Source: Candidatus Poribacteria bacterium (GTDB taxonomy: Bacteria; Poribacteria; WGA-4E; UBA9662). Taken from it: DNA of 64,000 nt. Within the stretch, counting starts at the first letter, position 1, and every line of letters begins with the position of its first letter. The position numbers and the translations under genes are program-made. Location of the stretch: assembly GCA_012963885.1 (NCBI GenBank), contig DTUY01000304.1:1-64000 (forward strand), read 5' to 3'. Positions 27,768 through 37,529 of the stretch are shown here, piece after piece. The notes below the pieces were generated by a model. It did no database searches. It was not told the origin of the DNA and was given only the letters and a program-made list of their open reading frames with translations.

Positions 27768-28348
27768 GTATTGAAAAAGCCGCTGACACGCTGAGAAGTG
27801 GCGGTGTGGTTGCTTTTCCCACCGATACTGTTTATGGAATCGGCGTTGATCCATTTCAACCCAAAGCCATTCAGAAGCTTTACACTATTAAGGGCCGTTC
27901 TGAAAACAAGCCGATACCAATTCTGGTCGGATCCTGTCAAGATGTTGAAAATATTGCTCAGAACCTGCCTAAGATCTTTTTTCAACTGGTTAAGCAATTT
28001 TGGCCTGGAGCATTAACGTTAATCGTTGAAGCAAAAGGATTACCAGTTCAAATTACCGCTGGTGGGAAAACTGTTGGCCTTCGGATGCCAAATCACCCAA
28101 TAGCACTGGAAGTGTTACGGTGTTTTGCTGGTCCAATTGCGACGACCAGCGCCAATAAGTCTAACCAAACACCTGCTACATCAAAAACCCAGATAGAACA
28201 GCAACTGGGTGGTCTCGTTGATTTAATAATTGATGGTGGGGAAACAAACGCAGGTACATCTTCAACCGTAATTGACCTTTTAAAAACGCCGCCAAAAGTT
28301 TTGAGACAAGGAGAAATCTTTGTCGAGGTGGGAACTCCTCAATCTTAA
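27764..28348 (+). CDS. tsaC: Threonylcarbamoyl-AMP synthase (TsaC/Sua5 family)
   Basis: Makes threonylcarbamoyl-AMP from threonine, bicarbonate and ATP, the donor used by TsaD. The YrdC fold is shown by GGVVAFPTDTVYGIGVD, LYTIKGRSENKPIPILVG, FWPGALTLIVEAKG, VGLRMPNHPIALEVL and ATTSANKSNQTPAT. At 194 aa it is the short form without the Sua5 C-terminal domain. Pairing with tsaD in a four-base overlap is a strong functional context. The partner tsaB and tsaE genes are not in the window. Confidence 0.95.
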   Translation: MSIEKAADTLRSGGVVAFPTDTVYGIGVDPFQPKAIQKLYTIKGRSENKPIPILVGSCQDVENIAQNLPKIFFQLVKQFWPGALTLIVEAKGLPVQITAGGKTVGLRMPNHPIALEVLRCFAGPIATTSANKSNQTPATSKTQIEQQLGGLVDLIIDGGETNAGTSSTVIDLLKTPPKVLRQGEIFVEVGTPQS

Positions 28349-28363
28349 CTTTTTTGTTTTTCC

Positions 28364-29398
28364 TCAATGACGGTATATTTTCTCACGGTTATGGAACCCA
28401 TCTTTAATGACGGTTTCATCAAGGTTATCCTTATCTACCTGAATTGGTGTCAGCAAAATCGATGTCACCTCAATCTTGTCGTTGTTGACTAACTGAACCG
28501 CATCAGCAATTGAATCGTCTTTAGCCAGGGCAACTGCTGCCTCAGCTGCCCGCTTAGCGATCAGTTTGATTGGTTTATACACTGTCATAGATTGTGTGCC
28601 GGCAGCGATTCGTTGACAGGCTGCCAAGTCAGCGTCTTGACCTGTGCTACCTTGCCTTCTAACTTTTGTGTTTCAAGTGCTTGAATTGCACCACCAGCTG
28701 TGCCATCGTTTGAAGCAATAATCGCGTCAAGCTGATTATTTTGACGCGTTAAAACCTGCTCAGTTTTGTTCAGCGCGACGCTCGGGCTCCAATCTTCTAC
28801 CCATTGCTGAGCTACAATCGCAATATTGCCTTGATCGATCAAAGGTTGAAGCGCACGCATTTGACCGTCACGAAGCAGTCTGGCATTATTATCTGTTGGC
28901 GCACCGCTGAGTAAGAAGTACTTTCCTTTTGATACTTTCTTGGCAATATAATCCGCCTGTAGAAATCCTACTTTTTCATTATCAAACGAAATATAGAGAT
29001 CGACATCGCAGTTCATGATCAACCGATCATAAGCCAGAACTTTGATGCCTTCCTTTATGTGCTGATTCTACGATTTGGGCGGCAGCAACTCCGTCTTTGG
29101 CGATGACAACCAAGACATCAACTCCTTGGGCAATCATGTTTTCTGCTTGATCGTTTTGTTTCCTGGCATCGCCATTAGCCGATTGGACAATGACCTCAGC
29201 ACCAAGTTTTTCGGCACGGGTCTGAAAGTATCACGATCCTTTTGCTATCGTTCAACGCGCAACGAATCCATCGAAAGGCCAATCTTGATTCTCTTGGTTT
29301 CTGTATCTGCAGACTTGGACTTTTTCTGGTTACTACAACCAATCAATAAAAATAAAATTGAACAGAAAAAAACAGAAAAATTTAATATATCCTCTCAT
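28364..29398 (-). pseudogene. Decayed D-xylose-binding lipoprotein gene (xylF-like)
   Basis: Minus-strand frames read in order as a XylF-type sugar-binding protein. They are a start at 29398 with GAGGAGG before it and a lipobox LLIGCSNQ, then IKIGLSMDSLRVER, then AENMIAQGVDVLVVIAKDG, EGIKVLAYDR, YISFDNEKVGFLQADYI, GAPTDNNARLLRDGQM, IIASNDGTAGGAIQALE, GTQSMTVYKPIKLIA and LLTPIQVDKDNLDETVIKDG. There is a nonsense TAG at 29245-29247 (in place of the Trp of RWQKD) and at least four frame changes: near 29365, near 29225, near 29055 and near 28650. The longest intact piece is 28585-29022. No xylG or xylH is adjacent. Confidence 0.85.
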
Positions 29399-29529
29399 CC
29401 ATTCCTCCTCTGATCTGCCGAAATAATAATGATTCTGAAATGATTGTATCAGATTGAATTGACAGTAACAACTCAATTTTTTCTGGGTTTTCAACTTGTG
29501 TAATAGCAAGTATCTCACGAACTTTTGGG

Positions 29530-29558
29530 TTGTAAATTTAAGGTGTGTCATGTATAGT
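29530..29558 (+). promoter_or_regulatory. Sigma70-type promoter for ilvD
   Basis: TTGTAA (29530-29535), a 17-base spacer and TATAGT (29553-29558), 72 bases before the ilvD ATG. Confidence 0.5.
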
Positions 29559-29629
29559 AGCGGCCTGGTAATAACAGGATGTAAGTGTAGGCATTCTATC
29601 AATTTTTAATCAGGTGAAGGATCGTATCT

Positions 29630-31318
29630 ATGGCAACCAAAAGAGTCTTAAATCAGTATAGTTTGAAAATCACACAGCCTAGATCCCAAGGTGCGAGTCA
29701 GGCGATGTTGTACGCCACCGGTCTTACTAGGGAAGACATGGATAAACCGCAAGTTGGCATCTCAAGTAATTGGTATGAAGGCAATTCTTGTAATATCCAT
29801 CTCAATTGTCTGGCTGCCAAGGTAAAAGAAGGAGTCGAAAAAGCTGGTTTGGTGGGTATGCGTTTTAACACCATTGGTGTTAGTGATGGGATTTCGATGG
29901 GAACTGATGGAATGAGCTTTTCACTACAATCGAGAGATATTATCGCAGATTCGATAGAAACAGTTATGAGTGCGCAATGGTACGATGCCAATATTTCCTT
30001 GCCGGGTTGTGATAAAAACATGCCAGGTTGTTTAATCGCCATGGGACGTTTGAACCGACCATCTTTGATGATTTATGGTGGTACAATCAAGCCGGGTTGT
30101 TCAGAGGAAGGCGATACTCTAGATATCGTTTCGGCTTTTCAGAGTTATGGACAATACATTGCCAGTTCCATCAGCGATGAGAAACGACAATCGATTGTCG
30201 AGAAGTCCTGTCCGGGGGCCGGTGCTTGTGGAGGGATGTATACAGCAAACACTATGGCTTCGGCTATTGAAGCTATGGGGATGAGCCTTCCTTACAGTTC
30301 CTCCATCCCTGCGGAAGATGTCGAGAAAGAAGAGGAATGCCTTCGTGCAGGTCGAGCTATCCTTCTCCTATTGGAAAAAGATATTAAGCCGAAAGATATC
30401 ATGACCCGTGCTGCCTTTGAGAATGCTATGGTCTTAATCATGGCACTTGGTGGTTCCACGAATGCTGTTTTGCACTTAGTTGCCATGGCCAAAGCTGTAG
30501 ATGTATCACTTAGCATCGATGACTTTCAGGTGGTAAGTGACAAAGTTCCCTTCATCGCTGACCTAAAACCGAGTGGCCGTTACGTTATGGAAGATCTACA
30601 CAAGGTTGGTGGAACACCTGCTGTCTTGAAATACCTGCTGGAAAACGGTCTTATTGATGGGAGTTGCCTAACCGTTACCGGTAAAACTCTAGCCGAAAAT
30701 TTAAAGGATATTCCCGGATTAAAAACAGGGCAAGATGTAATTCTACCACTTGAAAACCCAATAAAAGAAAGTGGGCACATCCAAATTCTAAGAGGAAATC
30801 TAGCACTAGAAGGTGCGGTGGCTAAAATAACAGGGAAAGAAGGCTTAAGCTTTATCGGAATAGCCAAAGTCTACGATTCTGAGGAGGAGATGTTGAAGGC
30901 GCTGGAGAGAAACGAAATTTCCAAAGGATCCGTCGTTATAATTCGCTACGAAGGGCCAAAGGGAGGACCGGGAATGCCCGAAATGTTAACGCCGACATCA
31001 GCGATTATGGGAGCAGGTTTAGGCAAAGATGTAGCCCTTTTAACCGATGGCCGTTTTTCCGGTGGATCGCATGGTTTTATTGTTGGGCATGTTACCCCAG
31101 AGGCCCAGGTAGGTGGTAATATTGCCCTAGTTGAGGATGGAGATCAGGTTACCATTGATATTGCGGCCAAAGAAATCAGGTTGCATATTAGCGACAGTGA
31201 ACTGGAAGATCGTCGTAAAGCCTGGGTTGCACCAGAGTATAAGTTCAAGCGGGGAACTTTATATAAGTACATCAAAAACGTGAAGTCTGCGTCTGAAGGA
31301 TGCGTTACCGACGAGTAG
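29630..31318 (+). CDS. ilvD: Dihydroxy-acid dehydratase
   Basis: Fe-S enzyme that dehydrates 2,3-dihydroxy-3-methylvalerate and the related isovalerate in branched-chain amino acid synthesis. The cluster cysteines are visible in [16 protein letters not shown] and [47 protein letters not shown] and [16 protein letters not shown] are the usual IlvD/Edd motifs. At 562 aa it is full length. AAGGA sits about 8 bases before the ATG. Sugar-acid dehydratases of this family are similar, but the short length and motif set favour IlvD. It stands alone, without other ilv genes. Confidence 0.95.
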   Translation: MATKRVLNQYSLKITQPRSQGASQAMLYATGLTREDMDKPQVGISSNWYEGNSCNIHLNCLAAKVKEGVEKAGLVGMRFNTIGVSDGISMGTDGMSFSLQSRDIIADSIETVMSAQWYDANISLPGCDKNMPGCLIAMGRLNRPSLMIYGGTIKPGCSEEGDTLDIVSAFQSYGQYIASSISDEKRQSIVEKSCPGAGACGGMYTANTMASAIEAMGMSLPYSSSIPAEDVEKEEECLRAGRAILLLLEKDIKPKDIMTRAAFENAMVLIMALGGSTNAVLHLVAMAKAVDVSLSIDDFQVVSDKVPFIADLKPSGRYVMEDLHKVGGTPAVLKYLLENGLIDGSCLTVTGKTLAENLKDIPGLKTGQDVILPLENPIKESGHIQILRGNLALEGAVAKITGKEGLSFIGIAKVYDSEEEMLKALERNEISKGSVVIIRYEGPKGGPGMPEMLTPTSAIMGAGLGKDVALLTDGRFSGGSHGFIVGHVTPEAQVGGNIALVEDGDQVTIDIAAKEIRLHISDSELEDRRKAWVAPEYKFKRGTLYKYIKNVKSASEGCVTDE

Positions 31319-31402
31319 TCTTGTTATCGAGCTTTTTTACAACGGTGATAACGGCATACAGCGGACTTGATCGCGGTTCTGCCTCTTGTTGATTGTCTTG
31401 GC

Positions 31403-31828
31403 CTATTTATATCTAAAGACATACCACCGCTGCGCAGGAAAGTTGAAAAAGAACCCAACAAAGAAAGATACACCTAAACGCGCAATTGGGAAATACACGT
31501 GTAACAGGTCGTGAACAAAGTAAACACCCAACATGTTTAGACTAATGCTGCTCACACAAATGATGAAGAAACGGGCAGCCTGTCCTCGTATTGGTACATG
31601 GTCGGCTCTAAAACTCCAAAATCTGCCTATAAAAAAGTGAACTATCCCACCTATCGTGGCTCCGAAAAATGTGGCAATTACTGCCAGTTGCCCAAATGCG
31701 TGAAAAAGGCAACTGAGTACAAAATCCAATCCATTTCCGAACGATGCAGAAATTTGAGAGCGGATAAATGAAATTACCAGCCTCGGTCGTTGTTTTTCGG
31801 GTTCTAGCTCTATATTTATTTCATTCAC
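31403..31828 (-). CDS. GtrA-like membrane protein
   Basis: A 141-residue protein with about four membrane helices: VLSCLFHAFGQLAVIATFFG, GGIVHFFIGRFWSF, FIICVSSISLNMLGVYFV and LGVSFFVGFFFNFPAQRW. The charged R-x-W-S-F and N-x-P-x-QRWYVF motifs are typical of GtrA proteins, proposed flippases or helpers for undecaprenyl-linked sugars. A 25-residue soluble N-terminus precedes the first helix. Such proteins usually lie beside a polyprenyl-phosphate sugar transferase; here only degenerate sequence remains upstream. Confidence 0.82.
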   Translation of the reverse strand: MNEINIELEPEKQRPRLVISFIRSQISASFGNGLDFVLSCLFHAFGQLAVIATFFGATIGGIVHFFIGRFWSFRADHVPIRGQAARFFIICVSSISLNMLGVYFVHDLLHVYFPIARLGVSFFVGFFFNFPAQRWYVFRYK

Positions 31829-32671
31829 TGCTGGTTGTTTCTGTGGTTTCGTTAAACCATATCAGCCGAAACTTAATTTCCTATCCTGAAAGATATAATT
31901 AATTGTGTTTTTCAGACCATACTTCGGATACCAAATATAGTTCGAAGTAAAGAACTTACGACTAACAATCTATATCCGTACACTTCCACAGATTGATAAA
32001 TGGAACTCCTTGTTGGCATTGATCTGCCTTGCTCTGTCAATTTGAGCTGGAGAAAAACTAAACCCTAAACAAAATTTTCCACCTGTAGATTTAGGTCACT
32101 TGCAATAAAGGTCAGATTTTCTCGTTTAAGAATACTGTAGGGGGGCATATAAAGGATAAGTGGCATGAAATAACGACTGATCAAGTATTTAGATCACGGA
32201 AATGCTACCATAAAATTATCCAAGTTGCCATCTATCTGTATTTTAAAGGATCGTTACTAAAAATTTGCCAATATTCTAACTCTTTGTTTATCATCTCGAG
32301 CGTATTCGGTGGAGGGGTGCCATCATATTCATATTCGTTTGTAGGTGCAACTTCAGCTACAACATCGAGTCACACAAAAATGAACTAATAGCGGATGGTC
32401 AGTAGATACTATGGCGTAGCCAAAGGCCTTTAGACTCGTTACAAAATTGTTCGTTCTTATGTTTGCTAATTCTCAATGGAGTCGTGTATTGTGTCAGCGG
32501 AGTTTTGTATAACCGTGAATGTTTCACCTAAACTTAATACTATGCGCCAGTTCGATATATTTCCATTGATTTCATCTGCTTAAGTGGTATGTGGTATTAG
32601 CAAATCTAAGTTAGGTATAGACAAACTCAGCGGGGCTGTCACAATTTCCACTGCGCTATATTCTGAGTTAA
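31829..32671 (-). other. Region without intact genes; possible minus-strand coding remnants
   Basis: About 840 bases with no intact gene. Minus-strand frames contain coding-looking pieces broken by stops: from about 32660 VNSEYSAVEIVTAPLSLSIP, stopped at 32580-32582; then NGNISNWRIVLSLGETFTVI; VVAEVAPTNEYEYDGTPPPN near 32350 running into LEMINKELEYWQIFSNDP; and YPKYGLKNTINYIFQDRKL ending just upstream of the GtrA-like gene. I cannot name the family. It may be one or more decayed genes. Confidence 0.4.
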
Positions 32672-33892
32672 CTAATAGTGATCCGGCGTCCAGAAAACCA
32701 CCATTCGTTGGGTAAACAGAATCGAAAAAAGAGTGGAAATTTCCTGCGTGACGGATAGACCATGGACCTTGAGCGTCGGTTCAATCTGATCCCAACCTGA
32801 TTCACCCAGCAACATACGCCAGAAGAATCGATCTGGTATTTTCACACAAGTAGCTTTTTCATCCAAGTCGAAGATTTGCAGAGTGCCTGAATCGTGAAGA
32901 CGTAGAACGGCTTGTTGATCATGGGTTTCAAAACAAATTGAAATTGGTCCTAGTTTACGGTCAGATGCGTCAATTCTGGATTGCAATTCTGGTAACAGTT
33001 TTCTCAGTAAGGCCGGAAGATTGACAGCGTACAACATCATAGACGAATTACCTGTTAAAAATGGATCTCCAGCACAGCCCTCAATCGTCAAATCAACAAG
33101 TGGGTGCTGACGAGGGATCTCGCCGCATATCGCTTTAATTTGTTGTTGATTACAAATATCCAATAGATAACCAACTAGAGCAGATAAAGATGTTGGATCC
33201 TCTCGATCAAATGCAACTTCAAGCACTTTGGCCTGCTTACCTTCAATTTGAAAATTGAGATATCCACCTAATGTATCTCTACTTCGTGCCACTACTGAAG
33301 GAAGAATATCTCTAAGATGGGATGGCGCCATATCCCAATAAGATCGAGGTCGAACAATAGTTCCACTATGAGACAAGTTATACTCGTCATAGAGTGTAGC
33401 AACCTGATTAAGATCCCGACCCTCATTGAACGTTTCAACCCTCCAATTTGTATCTTTTAAGGCGTCTATGCGACGGGATACAATTCGAAAACCCTCTAAG
33501 GATAAAGGCGTCCATCCAAGCTTACCGTAAAACTTGCCGGGAATAATAGAAAAGAGCACTCCAACATCATAATTCGCTGTCCGCATGTACTCAATGGCGT
33601 TTTTCATCAGCACAGTTGCGTAACCCAACCCACGATAATCCGGATGGGTACACACGCCACCGATACCGCCCATCGCTACGATAGACGAACCAATTCGCAT
33701 CCGACGCTCCCATATGCGGAGGGATGCAACAATACGCCTGTTAACAACCACAACACGGGTCTGATCAAGTTGATAGGTGCAATCACCCTCAACATATTGC
33801 CAATATCGAGCATGTCCATTCGGCCGGAACACCAGACAATAGAGATTAATAGTCTCTTCTAATTCCGATTTATGAACACCTCGAACCTCCAT
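32672..33892 (-). CDS. Eis-like GNAT N-acetyltransferase
   Basis: A 406-residue acetyltransferase organised like the Eis/DUF4111-type enzymes. The N-terminal GNAT domain has the acetyl-CoA loop GGVCTHPDYRGLGYATVLM (about residues 78-96) and IIPGKFYGKLGWTP. A second GNAT-like half follows (about residues 150-290). The C-terminal 110 residues resemble the SCP2-like domain of this group (LPALLRKLLPELQSRI, FWRMLLGESG). Substrate is unknown; Eis relatives acetylate amines of small molecules. GAGAGGT lies about 7 bases before the ATG. It appears to be a single-gene unit. Confidence 0.85.
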   Translation of the reverse strand: MEVRGVHKSELEETINLYCLVFRPNGHARYWQYVEGDCTYQLDQTRVVVVNRRIVASLRIWERRMRIGSSIVAMGGIGGVCTHPDYRGLGYATVLMKNAIEYMRTANYDVGVLFSIIPGKFYGKLGWTPLSLEGFRIVSRRIDALKDTNWRVETFNEGRDLNQVATLYDEYNLSHSGTIVRPRSYWDMAPSHLRDILPSVVARSRDTLGGYLNFQIEGKQAKVLEVAFDREDPTSLSALVGYLLDICNQQQIKAICGEIPRQHPLVDLTIEGCAGDPFLTGNSSMMLYAVNLPALLRKLLPELQSRIDASDRKLGPISICFETHDQQAVLRLHDSGTLQIFDLDEKATCVKIPDRFFWRMLLGESGWDQIEPTLKVHGLSVTQEISTLFSILFTQRMVVFWTPDHY

Positions 33893-33931
33893 TTAACGTA
33901 CCTCTCTGATCAAATCTATTTGTTCCATGCG

Positions 33932-34885
33932 TTACTGTTGGCTCGATTTGTTTCTGTTTTTAAAAACGACCCACATTATTACTGATAAACTGATAATAAT
34001 GATAATAAACCAGATGTGAAATCCCATTTCGGAATCTTGATTACTTGGTTGATTGGTATTTGCATTGACTATTTGGTTTGCTGTATCCATTTTTGTGGCC
34101 TGTTTGGGCGTTACCAGTTGCTTGCCAATTGGCTGATTCCCTGGAACTTTTGTCATTTCATCAATTAGAGACGAGGCCAATTCTTCAGTGAGTGGTGAAA
34201 TTAATTCGAATATATCCTCACCTCCAGAATCTATCCCTGTACCGGCAACCTCAGCCAGGACCTCAGATACCGCTTTAATTAGCTGTTCCGGATTGTCCGC
34301 CCGACGGTAACTATCAACAACAGTGGCTAACATATGATCTTGTTCCATGTCGACGCCGATTACATCGATCCGTATTTGTTTATGCATTATCTCTGGCGTA
34401 TACAGCCGAACTTTATCAGGGTCACTCGCTGCACCATCAGTGACAACTAATAGACGATAGCTGCCGTAGTTGTACTGTTTTTCCCGCTGTTCAAGAAGTC
34501 GGTTAGCACCAATTTTGAGGTATGTACCAAGGGGTGTTGTTCCGCCAGGTAGGGGAAAGTTAATCGCCTTAATCAAAGCCTCGTTGTCCTTTGGTCCGAG
34601 AGGATAAACCCAATGGTTTTTTACATTGGAACCACTGAAAACGAGTAGTCCAATATTGGTGCCGTCGAGAATTGTCGTTAAAACGGTTTGCAATGCTTCT
34701 TTGGCTGCATTCATCCTCGTCTTCGTTGGATCACTGCTGAATTTCTCCCCCATCGATCCCGACGCATCCAAGATAACGACAATGTTATCTGTGTGCACAT
34801 TTTCATCAGGTAAGACAGTCACAGATAAAGATACAAGGAAGGCATAGATAGTTAATAGCACCACTGGCGAGCTTGTGTTCTGCAT
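33932..34885 (-). CDS. Exported von Willebrand A domain protein with C-terminal membrane anchor
   Basis: A 317-residue protein. The signal is VVLLTIYAFLVSLSVTV, the VWA domain spans about residues 33-215 with an intact MIDAS (DASGS at 40-44, Thr in GGTTPLG, Asp in VVTDGAASD), then a linker rich in Asn, Gln and Thr, and a C-terminal helix IWFIIIIISLSVIMWVVF. It should sit in the periplasm, tethered by the tail. It is 82 bases downstream of the SBP-OmpA fusion gene on the same strand, so the two are probably co-transcribed and may act together at the envelope. Confidence 0.85.
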   Translation of the reverse strand: MQNTSSPVVLLTIYAFLVSLSVTVLPDENVHTDNIVVILDASGSMGEKFSSDPTKTRMNAAKEALQTVLTTILDGTNIGLLVFSGSNVKNHWVYPLGPKDNEALIKAINFPLPGGTTPLGTYLKIGANRLLEQREKQYNYGSYRLLVVTDGAASDPDKVRLYTPEIMHKQIRIDVIGVDMEQDHMLATVVDSYRRADNPEQLIKAVSEVLAEVAGTGIDSGGEDIFELISPLTEELASSLIDEMTKVPGNQPIGKQLVTPKQATKMDTANQIVNANTNQPSNQDSEMGFHIWFIIIIISLSVIMWVVFKNRNKSSQQ

Positions 34886-34967
34886 AGCCGAGCTCCCTTT
34901 TTGACATTATGGGTCTAATTGCTGATGTGATTGATGTGAGTAATAAAAATTTAAGAATTGAGCCTTA

Positions 34968-36815
34968 TTAGAAATCAAAATCGGCTTCAGCAACAGACTC
35001 GGAAGAGATCTTAATTAAGGCAAATTCCACACGTCGGTTTTTTCCTGCTTCCGCCGGATTAGTTGGCTTAGCAATGACAGGTTCTTTGATGCCAACTCCA
35101 ACTGGGACAATCTGTTCAGCTTCAATCCTCGCGTTTAGTCTATTGGCATAGGCAAGAATTGCTTGTTTGACAGCTTTACCTCTCTGCTCAGACAGTTTTA
35201 GACCAGCTCTCATTATTTGGTATGGTCCATCAAAGTCGCTCCCGTCATCAAATTTTTTTTGCTGAATGAGTCGAATCAATTCGGAGGTATCTTCCAAACT
35301 AAAGGGCCTACCGTTCATGAAGTACTCGTAATTCCCTCTAGTTCCCGTGCGCTTTAGAATTCCTCTTTTAATTCCGGTTTTTACCAGAGCGAACAGGACT
35401 TTCGAGGGATCGGTATGCCCTTTAATCGCTACTGCCGCGTTACCATACCGAGAAGCGAGCTCAATCACTCGATCGAATTCTTCACGATACCGGGCTTCAC
35501 TAAACGTATCTTGATTGGCCTCAAATTGAATTGTAAATGATATTAGTGTGTTGTCATCAAGAACGTCTTCTTCGCTAAATGTTTCAATTTCGGCTCTAAC
35601 CGATTCTTCTTTGAAACGTTTCCTTTGAATTGGGGTTGTAACGGTTGTTGTTAGGAAGGTTGCAAAGGTCGGCGAATTGAAATCCAAACTGGAAGGAATC
35701 AAATCGTATCTCTTTCTGGCAAATCCCCAGTTGACGGCCATGTCCAATCCATTTTTATTAAATCCTTCAAACCCGGTTACAATATTTGTAGGATCATTAA
35801 AAAATGCCATATTACCAGGTTGTCCGACAAAAGTACAATCAGCGATAAGTCCATGAGCGTCTTCATCAAGTGTTGGCAACACATCCTTCCCATAGATATC
35901 CTGCATCATTTGAAGTAGAGCCGTATACTCTTTTGATCCTCCCGATTCATAGCTCTTCTTCAACCGAATAACTTCTTCTGCCCCTTTCAGATACCCGGCA
36001 AAAAACTTTTCAATAATGCCTCTGCTCTTGTCGGAGTAGTCTTTTCGACATGCATAGACATCTGCAATCGATCGGGAGAGTGTTGCGGTACTAACCACCA
36101 ATCGTGCGCTTTTGACTGTACCTCCTGTACCGTCACCAACTGCTTGATAATCACCAACCAAGCTGAGCATATCTGGCGTAATGACAAAGCAACCGGAGAC
36201 CGTCGAATCTTTTCTGAACTTCTCTGCTGGGCTGTTTGCCCCCGTTAATTCATCCATCCAGATGATTTCCAGATCCGACTTTGGAAGCCTAGCAGTCAAC
36301 AACATATCGTACAGCATACCGATATGAGGTCCTCCCTTTTGTATGGCAATCTTTTTACCTTTTAAATCGGAGATCTTTCTGATATTAGACCTGCCGACGA
36401 AATGATCACCGGCAGACCAAGTTAACTGGCCAAAAACAACGCCCTGCGTTCTTGGGTCACGTCCAATCACTTCGCTAGCTTGGGCAATCATTCTAAACGT
36501 ACCACGCAGAATAGGAGATTTACCAGCCAGATAATCTCTGACTTGCTGCATGAAGTTATCACCTGGCACCAGCTTTAAATTTAATCCCAAACTCGCCATG
36601 ATTGAATTAGGTTGGGTGTTTAACCCTCCGTTAGCGTAGAACAGCGCCGATTCGCCTCCCCAGGTGATATAGGGAATCAACAACGGATCCTGAGATTGGA
36701 TAATTCTAACTCGAGTAGGCCCTATTTCGTCTGAGAAATATTGTTGCGCACTGGTCAGCGAAACGAAATATATCACACTCAGTAAAACAACGATAATCAA
36801 CCTCTTTAAAGGCAT
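34968..36815 (-). CDS. Exported substrate-binding protein fused to an OmpA-like domain
   Basis: A 615-residue periplasmic protein. The signal is RLIIVVLLSVIYFVSLTSA. An NMT1/THI5-like type 2 substrate-binding fold covers about residues 30-400 (DLKGKKIAIQKGGPHIGMLY, FFNDPTNIVTGFEGFNKN). A C-terminal OmpA-like peptidoglycan-binding domain covers about residues 425-610 (IQFEANQDTFSEARY, VAIKGHTDPSK, LSEQRGKAVKQAI, GKNRRVEFALIK). The Asp of GHTD and the Arg of LSxxR, which contact diaminopimelate in OmpA, are kept. About 50 residues are inserted between them. No transporter subunits are adjacent. A second SBP-OmpA fusion occurs at 47129-48691 in the ABC/PspA cluster. Confidence 0.85.
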   Translation of the reverse strand: MPLKRLIIVVLLSVIYFVSLTSAQQYFSDEIGPTRVRIIQSQDPLLIPYITWGGESALFYANGGLNTQPNSIMASLGLNLKLVPGDNFMQQVRDYLAGKSPILRGTFRMIAQASEVIGRDPRTQGVVFGQLTWSAGDHFVGRSNIRKISDLKGKKIAIQKGGPHIGMLYDMLLTARLPKSDLEIIWMDELTGANSPAEKFRKDSTVSGCFVITPDMLSLVGDYQAVGDGTGGTVKSARLVVSTATLSRSIADVYACRKDYSDKSRGIIEKFFAGYLKGAEEVIRLKKSYESGGSKEYTALLQMMQDIYGKDVLPTLDEDAHGLIADCTFVGQPGNMAFFNDPTNIVTGFEGFNKNGLDMAVNWGFARKRYDLIPSSLDFNSPTFATFLTTTVTTPIQRKRFKEESVRAEIETFSEEDVLDDNTLISFTIQFEANQDTFSEARYREEFDRVIELASRYGNAAVAIKGHTDPSKVLFALVKTGIKRGILKRTGTRGNYEYFMNGRPFSLEDTSELIRLIQQKKFDDGSDFDGPYQIMRAGLKLSEQRGKAVKQAILAYANRLNARIEAEQIVPVGVGIKEPVIAKPTNPAEAGKNRRVEFALIKISSESVAEADFDF

Positions 36816-36911
36816 AATTGGTCTCCTTAAATTTAGTAATGGCTAAAGAAATGGAATGACTGGATTTATCCACGCTGCTTCCAATTGAACGGATATCTTC
36901 ACTATAGGCTT

Positions 36912-37487
36912 CTAACTGAGCAACCTTTGACTTTCCACAGATTTTGGGTATCGTCGTTTCTCAATAGTGTAATAGGCTTGTAAAAGATTCGTTTCTATGC
37001 CCAAGTCTTCTCGTATTTCCCCCAGCGGCTGCTCAAGATACCGAGAATAATCCACCTCGGACAAAGTCTGACAATCAGAAATAAAGCCAAGCTTTACAGC
37101 ATCCTTAAAAACATGTAAGTCTTCGTCTGTGAAGCGGTATGCTTTAGGATATAAATACTTGGTAAAAAAACTGTAAAGGTTTTCCTCAGTGGAAGTCACA
37201 CGGTTGGTACTTCCCATAGTGAAGCCGATGACAAAAGCCTCATCTTTTGCTAGGATCCCTCTGCCCAAAATAATGTGAAGGTAATCGTGTGTCTCTATAT
37301 TTGTTTTTCCGTGGAAGATATCACCACCCGGCAAGTCAAATTTAGGATTTTCCACGATCTGTATGATGTACGGGATTTCCTCCTGTTTCAAACCGAATTC
37401 CTGAAGTTCTTGATAAGCCGAACTCAGGGTTTTATCACTGTAGGAAAGTGGGATAAACCAACTTTCAATTTTCTCTTTCAAATCCAC
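36912..37487 (-). CDS. Coq4-like protein
   Basis: A 191-residue soluble protein. It contains THDYLHIILGRGILAKDEAF, exactly the HDxxH-x11-E zinc motif of Coq4, preceded by GGDIFHGKT and followed by GFTMGS. Coq4 is a scaffold or hydroxylating C1-decarboxylase of ubiquinone synthesis in mitochondria, and related bacterial proteins are largely uncharacterised. Except for this motif I see little else to confirm it. It starts with GTG, with AAGGGA upstream. It lies between dapB and the SBP-OmpA gene; no quinone genes are nearby. Confidence 0.55.
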   Translation of the reverse strand: MDLKEKIESWFIPLSYSDKTLSSAYQELQEFGLKQEEIPYIIQIVENPKFDLPGGDIFHGKTNIETHDYLHIILGRGILAKDEAFVIGFTMGSTNRVTSTEENLYSFFTKYLYPKAYRFTDEDLHVFKDAVKLGFISDCQTLSEVDYSRYLEQPLGEIREDLGIETNLLQAYYTIEKRRYPKSVESQRLLS

Positions 37488-37529
37488 AATATATTTCCCT
37501 TATAGTTTACCAAATTCTCTATTAGGTAT

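Noticed and set aside
29333-29602. 89-residue frame on the minus strand
   Set aside because: Its second half is the N-terminus of the xylF-like pseudogene in a shifted frame; the upstream half has no support.
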